DNA of 9,182 bases, taken from NCBI GenBank assembly GCA_003695505.1, contig RFIY01000283.1, forward strand, positions 1-9,182. The letters are read 5' to 3'. The translations under genes were made by a program, and so were the position numbers. Positions 1 through 5,755 of this stretch are shown piece after piece; positions within the stretch are counted from its first letter, which is position 1; every line of letters starts with the position of its first letter. The DNA is from Candidatus Dadabacteria bacterium. Its GTDB lineage: Bacteria > J088. The notes beneath the pieces are model-generated. The model searched no databases. It was not told the DNA's origin and saw only the letters and a list, made by a program, of their open reading frames with translations.

Positions 1-2
1 CC

Positions 3-479
3 GAAGGCTCTGGCTTTCTGGCTGTCATGCAAAACTTTCAGAACGAACGACTCGGACTGGCGGCCTACGCCGTTGCGAGCGCCGAGATCGCACTGGCGGA
101 GGCCGAGAACTGGGCGCGTGAACGTGAGGCGTTTGGACGTCGATTGATGGACTTCCAGGTGACGCGCCACAAGCTGGCACGAATGGCGACGCGCGTGCGG
201 GCGGCCAGGACGTTCACTTACCAGGTTGCCCGGCGCATGCAGCAGGGCCAGGACGCGGTTGAGGCAGTCAGCGAGTGCAAGAACTTCGCCTGTGATGTTG
301 CACAGGAGGTCTGTTATGAAGCCGTGCAGATCTTCGGCGGAATGGGCTATATGCGGGAGACGTTCGTTGAACGTCTCTACCGTGATGTGCGCCTGTTGCC
401 GATTGGCGGAGGCACATCCGAAATCATGAACGAGATCATCAGCCGGGTGCGTGGCTACGGCCGACGCGACTCACGCTGA
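3..479 (+). CDS. Acyl-CoA dehydrogenase, C-terminal part (5' end outside window)
   Basis: This flavoenzyme family oxidises acyl-CoA to 2-enoyl-CoA using FAD, passing electrons to ETF. Only the last 158 codons are present, and the frame is already open at base 3, so the ATG at 27 is internal. The visible part is the C-terminal helical domain. It shows the helix-G segment NFQNERL, the AFGRRLMDFQVTRHKLA segment, the IFGGMGYMRE loop and the terminal LYRDVRLLPIGGGTSEIM. In medium- and short-chain enzymes the catalytic base is the Glu of 'YEGT'. Here that position is Gly (GGGT), and a Glu sits in NERL (bases 45-47), where long-chain and isovaleryl-CoA dehydrogenases carry their base. I therefore infer an LCAD/IVD-like active site. 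The stop lies 37 bp before the next gene, which suggests co-transcription. The chain-length specificity is unknown. Confidence 0.93.
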   Translation, partial: EGSGFLAVMQNFQNERLGLAAYAVASAEIALAEAENWAREREAFGRRLMDFQVTRHKLARMATRVRAARTFTYQVARRMQQGQDAVEAVSECKNFACDVAQEVCYEAVQIFGGMGYMRETFVERLYRDVRLLPIGGGTSEIMNEIISRVRGYGRRDSR

Positions 480-500
480 AACGCGAACGAGTACCAGCAC

Positions 501-508
501 AGAGGAAG
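501..508 (+). promoter_or_regulatory. Ribosome binding site of the Tat amidohydrolase gene
   Basis: The purine-rich AGAGGAAG lies 8 bases before the ATG at 517. It decides the start: the frame is open upstream to an ATG at 451, but that ATG lies inside the acyl-CoA dehydrogenase gene. Starting there would also place 22 extra residues in front of the twin-arginine signal. Confidence 0.7.
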
Positions 509-516
509 CAACAACA

Positions 517-1701
517 ATGGCAAAGCGCAAACACTCACGCAGAACCTTCCTTGCGGCACTCGGCGGAGCGACCGCGACCTCCGGGCTGGCCTGGGCCGCC
601 TGGGGCGACCGTGATGTCCTCGAGCAGAAGTTGCCTCGACCACACGGCGACGTGCCCGGCTATCGCGGTCTGGCGCAGTTGCCCTATTTCGATCTGACGG
701 CCAATGGCCTGCTGAAACTCAAACCAGATCTGGCTGCGACCTTGCCGCGCGGCGTCGATTTTCATTCCCATCTCGGGTTGTCGATTATGTTTGCGCCGGA
801 CATCGACTACCACCGCGAAGTGACCCGACCGCAATATCTTGTCGACTGTGACCTTGATCCCGACTGTCGGATGGCCATGGATGACTATCTGAACAAGATT
901 GCCACCCCGAAGCTGATGTCCGACATGCACAGCAAGCTGGCGCAATATGGCCTGATCGGAGGCGGACCGGCAGCGCGCACGCACACGATTCCGGCGCTCG
1001 TTCAGGAAATGGATCTGCTCAATCTTGATCTGGCCGTACTCCTGGTGGTCGCGCCGAAGCTGCCGTTTCGAATCAACAATACCTGGAAGTGGTACGATGC
1101 GTTGCAGGAATCGCCACATCGTGACCGTTTTGTCCTTTTTGGCACGGTCGATCATCCGCTCAACTCTTCTGCTCCGGCGCAGGTTCGGGAGATGGCGAAG
1201 CGCGGGATTCGCGGCATCAAGCTGCACCCGACCATGCAGCAGTTTTTCCCGGATGATCCTGCCGTGATGCCCGTCTACGCCGAGGCTGCACGCCATGGTA
1301 TGGCGGTGTTTTATCACTGCGGGCGCGCGGGAATCGAGCCGCGCTCGAGTCAGCCATTTGCACATCCGAAACGCTATCGCAAACCGCCCGAGCGATTCCC
1401 GGAAATCCCGTTCATCTTTGGCCATGCAGGCGCGCGCGACTGGCGCGAAGCCATGGCTGTCGCCGCGGACTACGACAATGTCTGGCTCGAAATCGAGGGG
1501 CAAGGGGTTCTTGAACTGCAGACAATGATCAAGGAACTCAGTCCGGAAAAGCTCGTGTTTGGATCCGACTGGCCGTTTTTCCCGGAAGCCGCGATGATGG
1601 CGCGACTCCTGATGGCGACCGAAGGACAGCCGGATGCGCGGCGGCTGATCCTGTCAGACAACGCTCGCGGTATCCTGCGGCGCATTCGCGCCATCGCCTG
1701 A
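517..1701 (+). CDS. Tat-exported amidohydrolase family protein (Amidohydrolase_2, TIM-barrel metal hydrolase)
   Basis: This is a predicted metal-dependent hydrolase or decarboxylase-like enzyme of 394 aa, exported folded by the Tat pathway. The N-terminus MAKRKHSRRTFLAALGG has the twin-arginine motif SRRTFL (residues 7-12), followed by an Ala/Gly-rich hydrophobic stretch with a possible AWA cleavage site near residue 27. Barrel motifs appear in the family's order: FHSH at 82-85 (HxH metal ligands), GIKLHP at 233-238, YHCG at 266-269, FGHAG at 301-305 and FGSDWP at 348-353 (D351 is the expected metal or catalytic Asp). The length is normal for the family. The gene sits between the acyl-CoA dehydrogenase gene (37-bp gap) and a SelW-like gene (7-bp gap), so an operon is likely. 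The substrate cannot be read from the sequence. Relatives include ACMSD-type decarboxylases and lactone or amide hydrolases. Confidence 0.88.
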   Translation: MAKRKHSRRTFLAALGGATATSGLAWAAWGDRDVLEQKLPRPHGDVPGYRGLAQLPYFDLTANGLLKLKPDLAATLPRGVDFHSHLGLSIMFAPDIDYHREVTRPQYLVDCDLDPDCRMAMDDYLNKIATPKLMSDMHSKLAQYGLIGGGPAARTHTIPALVQEMDLLNLDLAVLLVVAPKLPFRINNTWKWYDALQESPHRDRFVLFGTVDHPLNSSAPAQVREMAKRGIRGIKLHPTMQQFFPDDPAVMPVYAEAARHGMAVFYHCGRAGIEPRSSQPFAHPKRYRKPPERFPEIPFIFGHAGARDWREAMAVAADYDNVWLEIEGQGVLELQTMIKELSPEKLVFGSDWPFFPEAAMMARLLMATEGQPDARRLILSDNARGILRRIRAIA

Positions 1702-1708
1702 ACGTACG

Positions 1709-1999
1709 ATGGCGTCCCGGAATGAGTCCGTCATTCGGATTCGTTACTGTCCGCGCTGTAACTGGCTACCCAGGGCCACCTGGGTGGCGCAAGAACTACT
1801 CCAGACCTTCGCCGACGATGTCGGCGCCGTATCACTGGAACCCGGGGAGGCGGGTGAGTTTCGCATTCTGATCGGCGATGATGTGGTCTGGGATCGGCGT
1901 ACCGAGGGTCCGGTGCCCGAGATACAGGCGCTCAAACGGTCTGTGCGCGACCGCATTTGCCCCGAACGGGAGCTGGGGCATGTCGACAGGGCGCATTGA
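1709..1999 (+). CDS. SelT/SelW/SelH (Rdx) family protein, cysteine form
   Basis: This small cytoplasmic thioredoxin-fold protein (96 aa) belongs to the Rdx/SelW family, whose members carry a CxxC or CxxU redox motif after the first beta-strand. The strand IRIRY is followed by C14-P-R-C17-N-W, then the helix WVAQELLQTF, a GEFRILIGDDVVWDR hairpin and a C-terminal helix (IQALKRSVRDRICP). All of these match the family pattern in order and spacing. Both motif positions are encoded as Cys, with no in-frame TGA. The ATG is 7 bp after the amidohydrolase stop, with no clear Shine-Dalgarno sequence, so translational coupling is plausible. The biochemical role of bacterial members is poorly defined; thiol redox is inferred. 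A 10-bp hairpin begins 5 bases after the second Cys codon and is listed separately. Confidence 0.87.
   Translation: MASRNESVIRIRYCPRCNWLPRATWVAQELLQTFADDVGAVSLEPGEAGEFRILIGDDVVWDRRTEGPVPEIQALKRSVRDRICPERELGHVDRAH
1765..1788 (+). other. Strong hairpin inside the SelW-like gene, just after the CxxC codons
   Basis: Bases 1765-1774 pair with 1779-1788 over 10 bp (nine Watson-Crick and one G-U), closing a GCCA tetraloop. The hairpin starts 5 bases after the Cys17 codon (TGT, 1757-1759), and its loop starts with G 15 bases after that codon. This resembles the placement of a bacterial SECIS element downstream of a Sec codon, but the codon here is Cys. It could equally be a chance result of the Pro/Arg/Trp codon usage. 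Confidence 0.5.
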
Positions 2000-2003
2000 C
2001 GAC

Positions 2004-2033
2004 TTGCCACCTCTGTGGAAAACCTGATAAAAT
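2004..2033 (+). promoter_or_regulatory. Sigma70-like promoter for rplU-rpmA
   Basis: TTGCCA (2004-2009) and TAAAAT (2028-2033) form good -35 and -10 hexamers with an 18-bp spacer. Transcription would start near 2040, leaving a leader of about 40 nt before rplU. The elements lie just past the stop of the SelW-like gene and immediately before a ribosomal-protein operon, where a strong constitutive promoter is expected. Confidence 0.65.
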
Positions 2034-2042
2034 CAGTTTTTT
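2024..2042 (+). terminator. Possible weak rho-independent terminator of the upstream operon, overlapping the -10 box
   Basis: CTGAT and ATCAG form a 5-bp stem around an AAA loop, followed directly by six T. Allowing a bulged C, a preceding A-run can pair with the T-tract. The stem is short and AT-containing, so termination would be weak. The same bases supply the -10 hexamer of the rplU promoter. Confidence 0.35.
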
Positions 2043-2079
2043 ATTGGAAGAACTCCACTCCAGACAATAGAAGAGAACG

Positions 2080-2397
2080 ATGTACGCAGTGATTGAAACC
2101 GGCGGCAAGCAGTACCGCGTCACTCCGAACGCGACGGTCCGCGTCGAAAAACTCGAGGGCGAATCAGGCGCTGAGGTCACATTCGACCGCGTCCTGCTCG
2201 TAAACAGCGGCGAACAGACAACGATCGGCACGCCCGTTGTGGACGGCGCCGTTGTGCGCGGCAAGATCGTCGACCAGGTACGGGGTGACAAGATCATCGT
2301 ATTCAAGAAGCGGCGGCGCAAGGATTCCAAGAAGAAGCAGGGACACCGTCAGAACCTGACCGTCGTGGAAATCACCGCAATCGAAGCAGGAGCGTAA
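2080..2397 (+). CDS. rplU: 50S ribosomal protein L21
   Basis: This is structural protein L21 of the large ribosomal subunit, which binds 23S rRNA. The 105-aa product is full length for the family. It has the diagnostic N-terminus MYAVIETGGKQYRV, the central FDRVLLV strand, and the basic IIVFKKRRRKDSKKKQGHRQ loop that contacts RNA. A purine-rich AAGAGA lies just before the ATG. rpmA follows after 6 bp, the usual rplU-rpmA pairing, and both are probably driven by the promoter at 2004-2033. Confidence 0.98.
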   Translation: MYAVIETGGKQYRVTPNATVRVEKLEGESGAEVTFDRVLLVNSGEQTTIGTPVVDGAVVRGKIVDQVRGDKIIVFKKRRRKDSKKKQGHRQNLTVVEITAIEAGA

Positions 2398-2403
2398 CGC
2401 GCG

Positions 2404-2667
2404 ATGGCACACAAAAAGGGACAAGGTAGTTCTCGCAACGGGCGCGATTCAAATCCGCAGTACCGTGGCGTCAAGAAGTTCGGCGGAGAAACGGTGCGGG
2501 CTGGCAATATCATTGTTCGGCAGCTCGGAACCAGGTTCCATCCGGGTGAAAATGTAGGACTGGGCAAAGACTATACGCTATTTGCACTGACCGATGGTGT
2601 CGTCCGGTTTCATCAGGGCGGCAAACGCAATCGCAAGTTCGTCTCGGTCGTTCCTGCAGAATCCTGA
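2404..2667 (+). CDS. rpmA: 50S ribosomal protein L27
   Basis: L27 lies near the peptidyl-transferase centre, where its flexible N-terminal tail contacts tRNA. The 87-aa product begins [16 protein letters not shown] and continues with the conserved [24 protein letters not shown] and [13 protein letters not shown] segments, so it is full length and intact. There is no N-terminal extension of the kind removed by the Firmicutes L27 protease. The GGAG at 2389-2392, at the end of rplU, can serve as its ribosome binding site. A terminator follows directly, so this is the last gene of the operon. The sequence around the tail and its [13 protein letters not shown] continuation is reminiscent of deltaproteobacterial/myxobacterial L27, which is only a loose hint. 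Confidence 0.98.
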   Translation: MAHKKGQGSSRNGRDSNPQYRGVKKFGGETVRAGNIIVRQLGTRFHPGENVGLGKDYTLFALTDGVVRFHQGGKRNRKFVSVVPAES

Positions 2668-2694
2668 CAGCGGAACCGCATACGGTCATTTGAG

Positions 2695-2720
2695 AAACGG
2701 GCGCGATTGCGCCCGTTTTT
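2695..2720 (+). terminator. Rho-independent terminator after rpmA
   Basis: The perfect 10-bp GC-rich stem AAACGGGCGC/GCGCCCGTTT encloses a GATT loop and runs into a T-tract (2716-2720). It lies 28 bp past the rpmA stop and closes the ribosomal-protein operon. Confidence 0.93.
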
Positions 2721-2764
2721 GTTTGTGATCCCACGCACATCGTGTCCGTGTCGTTCCGGTTAGA

Positions 2765-4255
2765 ATGTCAACCGGAATGGACAGCAAGAATTCCATCTTT
2801 GGGCAGCAGGATCGAGCCGTCGCACGCTGGCCGGCGTGGCTGGTACTCGCGCTTGGACTCGTCGCGACGCTCGGTGCAACGGTGGCTGTCTGGCGTACTG
2901 AAGTCGATCGCGCCCGCGAAGCCTTCAATCGCGAAGCGAATGACGGCGCACTGGCATTGCAGCGCGAGCTGCAACTGGTGCTGACGCAGGTCAACGGACT
3001 GGGCTACTATTTTGCATCCGATCACCCGGACCCGGAGCGGTTTCGTGCGCTGGTTCGATCGCTCTCAGAGCAACAACCTGCTGTGCGGGGCGTAGCGTGG
3101 CTGTTGCCAGAGACCGGTGAGTGCTGGACAGCTACCGATTTGAGGTCGCGTGATCTATGTGGCCGTTGGCAGGGGGGGCAGCTCGGTCTGGATCTTGACA
3201 ACGTGATTGACATGGTGCAGGAAACCGGAACACCCGAGCTGATCGGCTATCCGACTTCGGATGGGCACCTGTTATTGCAGTTGGCACCGGCAGGGGCTGG
3301 CGCGGTGGCCGGCCTGCTGGACCTGGCGACAATTGCCCAGACCGCAGGGGATGATCGTTTGTTTCCAGATGACATGATGGTCCGCGTGCTGGATAAACCC
3401 GATGAGGGGACAGCGGTTCCCGTGTTTCAGCACGTTGGCACGGGGGAGCCGCTGCGTCGCTATCGCTATGTGCGCGCGCTGTCAGCAGGCCCGTCGCGGC
3501 AACTGACGATCGAAGCATGGCCGAAGCGCAGCTACTTGTGGTCCGCTGTGCCGGCAACGCCATGGGTGATTGCGGGGGCTGGACTTTTGATCTCGTTTCT
3601 GGGATTTTTCTATGTGGGCAGCCTGATTCGCTACACGGCAAATGTCGAAGCCGAAGTCCAGGAGCGTACACGGCAACTTGACCAGGCCAACCGCCAGCTC
3701 GCGATTCTTGCGCGGCTCGATCCGCTGACGGGGCTGCGCAACCGGCGCGCATTTCTGGAAGACGCCGAATCCGTGCTGGGACGATGCAGCTCGCAGGGGG
3801 AGGGCGCGATGGTGATGATGATTGACATCGACCATTTCAAACAGTACAACGATCATTATGGTCATCGTGCCGGTGATCATTGTCTGCAACGTGTCGCCGC
3901 GGCGATTGCGAGTTGTTGTCGCGGCGAGGACGATACTGTGGGGCGGTATGGTGGCGAGGAGTTCGCCGTTGTGATTCCCTGCAATGCTGCAATCGCCGCG
4001 CAGGTGGCAGAGCGGATCCGGGACGCCGTTGCCCAAATGGAGATCCCACACGGATTTGGTGGGGCAGGGGCGACAGTTTCAATTAGCGCCGGCGTGTTCG
4101 TCTCTGAACACGTCGAGTCCGCAAATCTTTTGTCCGAATGGCTGGAATTCGCTGATCAGGCGCTGTATCGGGCGAAAGCCGCAGGTCGGAACCGAATCGA
4201 ATATGCCGGATTCGTCAGTCCAGGTGCTGAAACTTCGGCGGACGTTTCTGCTTGA
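2765..4255 (+). CDS. Membrane diguanylate cyclase with CHASE-like periplasmic sensor (GGDEF)
   Basis: The 496-aa protein is predicted to make cyclic di-GMP from two GTP at the inner membrane. Layout: TM1 about residues 22-43; a periplasmic region about 44-262 whose start (VNGLGYYFASDHPDPERF, then VRGVAWLLPETG) resembles CHASE sensor domains; TM2 about 266-286; a coiled-coil linker (EAEVQERTRQLDQANRQL); and GGDEF about 313-483. Catalytic features are intact: DPLTGLRNRR at 319-328, IDIDHFKQYND with D354 as metal ligand, and GGEEF at 396-400. An RxxD (R386-D389) is present but sits one residue away from the usual inhibitory-site register. A second ATG lies at residue 5, and neither start has a good Shine-Dalgarno sequence. 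The gene follows the rpmA terminator by 44 bp and overlaps the next gene tail to tail. The sensed ligand is unknown. Confidence 0.93.
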   Translation: MSTGMDSKNSIFGQQDRAVARWPAWLVLALGLVATLGATVAVWRTEVDRAREAFNREANDGALALQRELQLVLTQVNGLGYYFASDHPDPERFRALVRSLSEQQPAVRGVAWLLPETGECWTATDLRSRDLCGRWQGGQLGLDLDNVIDMVQETGTPELIGYPTSDGHLLLQLAPAGAGAVAGLLDLATIAQTAGDDRLFPDDMMVRVLDKPDEGTAVPVFQHVGTGEPLRRYRYVRALSAGPSRQLTIEAWPKRSYLWSAVPATPWVIAGAGLLISFLGFFYVGSLIRYTANVEAEVQERTRQLDQANRQLAILARLDPLTGLRNRRAFLEDAESVLGRCSSQGEGAMVMMIDIDHFKQYNDHYGHRAGDHCLQRVAAAIASCCRGEDDTVGRYGGEEFAVVIPCNAAIAAQVAERIRDAVAQMEIPHGFGGAGATVSISAGVFVSEHVESANLLSEWLEFADQALYRAKAAGRNRIEYAGFVSPGAETSADVSA

Positions 4256-5021
4256 ACGCGAGTGCCCCCTCGAACAGATCGGGATCGGCCAGCGCGTATT
4301 GTCCAAGCAACGCTTCCAGGCGGAGTCCTTCTTCAAGCGACATGCCGAAGCCAAGAATTGCGGCCGTCTTGTCGGTTCGCATTGCCGTCTGAGGTACTTC
4401 GCACAGTTCGCGCGCGATGTCCAACGCGGCATCGAGTGACTGGCCTGTTTCGACGACGCGATTGGCCAGCCCGATCTGCAGCGCCTCGTCGGCGTCGACG
4501 AATCGTCCGGTCAGGATCAGATCCATCGCACGACTCAGACCGATCAGCCTGGGCAGACGTTGCGTGCCGCCATCCACAAGCGGCACGCCGCGTTTGCGGC
4601 AGGTGACGCCGAAGCGGGCATGACGTTCGACGATGCGCATGTCGGCCATACAGGCCAGTTCGAGCCCGCCCGCGAGCGCGTCGCCATTGATTGCCGCAAG
4701 GATCGGCTTGTCGATGTCGACCTGCCGCGAATAACCGATGTAGCCGCGGCCGTGCAGCGCAAAGCGCCGCCGCTCGCCGGGAGACGCATCGGGCCCGGGA
4801 CCGAGCGTATGGACAGCGCCGAGATCCGCTCCTGCGCAAAAGGCGTGTTCGCCGGTTCCCGTCACAATGGCGACGCGCAGATCATGCGTATCGCGAAACG
4901 TCGTCCAGGCTTCATCCAGAGCGGCAGCCGTTTCGCCATCGATGGCATTGCGCACGTCCGGGCGATTCAGGCGGATGATCAGAATGTGAGAATCGACGAT
5001 CTTCGTTTCAACCTTTGTCAT
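4215..5021 (-). CDS. Enoyl-CoA hydratase/isomerase (crotonase) family protein
   Basis: This 268-aa crotonase-fold acyl-CoA enzyme is full length. Visible features: NRPDVRNAI near residue 19; the oxyanion-hole segment AFCAGADL at 60-67; INGDALAGGLELA at 111-123 with E121 matching the first catalytic Glu of rat mitochondrial hydratase; FGVTCRKRGVPLVDGGTQRL at 137-156; and TGRFVDADEALQIGLANRVV at 171-190. The second catalytic Glu position, 20 residues after the first, is C141. D150 in 'VDGGT' lies near where dienoyl-CoA isomerase has a catalytic Asp. This FGVxCRRxGVPLxDGGT signature marks a recognised subgroup usually annotated as hydratase, so the actual reaction (hydration or isomerisation) is uncertain. 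The ATG is supported by AAGGA 7 bases upstream. The 3' end overlaps the convergent cyclase gene. Confidence 0.92.
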   Translation of the reverse strand: MTKVETKIVDSHILIIRLNRPDVRNAIDGETAAALDEAWTTFRDTHDLRVAIVTGTGEHAFCAGADLGAVHTLGPGPDASPGERRRFALHGRGYIGYSRQVDIDKPILAAINGDALAGGLELACMADMRIVERHARFGVTCRKRGVPLVDGGTQRLPRLIGLSRAMDLILTGRFVDADEALQIGLANRVVETGQSLDAALDIARELCEVPQTAMRTDKTAAILGFGMSLEEGLRLEALLGQYALADPDLFEGALAFKQKRPPKFQHLD

Positions 5022-5028
5022 AGAAGCA

Positions 5029-5033
5029 TCCTT
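5029..5033 (-). promoter_or_regulatory. Ribosome binding site of the crotonase-family gene
   Basis: AAGGA on the minus strand lies 7 bases before the ATG at 5021-5019. This near-ideal spacing supports the chosen start. No confident -35/-10 pair was found further upstream. Confidence 0.7.
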
Positions 5034-5493
5034 GCCGGATCGGTGTCAGTTACAGGGGAGTGCGTCGAGACAAATCACAGGATACCAGTGGCACAGTGGC
5101 GGGCGACTGACTTGATCCAGTTTCCAAACCGGTGTTACTCTGAAAAGAGAGGCTGGAATGCTCGATTGTTACTTCCCAGCATGTTCGCCAGCGCGGTGGT
5201 ATCTGTATCGCCGCTCGATTTCCTCTGGCAGACGATTTTCCCGCACATTACATTTTCATACTGAACCGAAACGCCACTTGCGTTCCGACGAGTTGCTCTG
5301 CCGGTTTGTGGAGTAGTGTTTGTGCGTGAATTGCCGCAGCGTCTGTCATTGATTGTGCTCGACACGCGAGTCCTGTCTGCTCTCAAGATCACCAAAACTA
5401 CAAGAGAACGGCGTTCATCGCCGGCGCCGCAGGCGTTGTGCATCAGTCGCAAGTACTTCGCGCTTGATCGTGTGGTTGCGAACGGTGGTCACG

Positions 5494-5527
5494 GCTTCTC
5501 GTCAAGTGAGAAGCAAGCTGACGAGAA
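5494..5527. repeat. Inverted repeats forming two mutually exclusive hairpins
   Basis: TTCTCGTCA (5496-5504) is perfectly repeated inverted as TGACGAGAA (5519-5527) around a 14-nt loop. The overlapping GCTTCTC (5494-5500) pairs instead with GAGAAGC (5508-5514) around a 7-nt loop. The two pairings share bases and cannot form together. The element is not followed by a T-run, so it is not a simple terminator. An operator or a switching leader structure is possible, as is chance. Confidence 0.5.
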
Positions 5528-5740
5528 ACCATATTGGCGACGACGAGACAAGATTCACGCTACGTCAGGTCTGGTGGTGACGGTTCGGAATGCCGGTGCC
5601 TGCACAGTCGGCTGCTGCCGGACGCCGTACGAATTGTGCCTGGAGCAAATTGAGAATCCTGGCCAGTACCAGGAATGCCAGCGGGGCAACCCGACAGGCG
5701 AAAGTTATCGCTGGAAACAAACGCGCCGATGCGCGCTGGG

Positions 5741-5747
5741 AAGGGGG
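5741..5747 (+). promoter_or_regulatory. Ribosome binding site choosing the start of the beta-helix lipoprotein gene
   Basis: AAGGGGG lies 8 bases before the ATG at 5756, and an extra AAGGA lies even closer. The alternative in-frame ATG at 5792 has only a distant GGA followed by a T-run. The upstream start is therefore preferred. It also adds two Arg to the signal peptide's positive N-region. Confidence 0.55.
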
Positions 5748-5755
5748 CAAGGATC

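Larger units (their letters stand above)
5022..5755. other. Intergenic region between divergent genes, no convincing gene
   Basis: These 734 bp separate the minus-strand crotonase-family gene from the plus-strand lipoprotein gene, so both promoters should lie here. Open frames exist (for example plus 5316-6044 and minus 5135-5452), but their products are low-complexity, Arg/Ser/Thr-rich and unlike any family I know. The longer one also runs into the lipoprotein gene in another frame. I see two hairpins, a double one at 5494-5527 and a 6-bp one (TCCTGG/CCAGGA) at 5657-5674, and a tandem CAGTGGC pair near 5087-5101. I cannot name a confident promoter, a small RNA or a mobile-element remnant. 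Confidence 0.6.

Noticed and set aside
451-516. Upstream ATG extending the amidohydrolase by 22 residues
   Set aside because: It lies inside the acyl-CoA dehydrogenase gene, and the ATG at 517 has a good Shine-Dalgarno sequence and starts a proper Tat signal.
535-1503. Minus-strand open frame of 322 codons
   Set aside because: It is the shadow of the amidohydrolase gene, whose plus-strand frame carries all the expected metal-binding motifs.
5087-5101. Tandem CAGTGGC pair and a TGGCAC resembling a sigma54 -24 element
   Set aside because: The -12 part (TTGC) is missing at the required spacing, and a single 7-bp duplication is not significant.
4560-5264. Plus-strand open frame of 234 codons
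   Set aside because: It is antisense to the well-supported crotonase-family gene, and its tail runs into non-coding sequence with no family resemblance.
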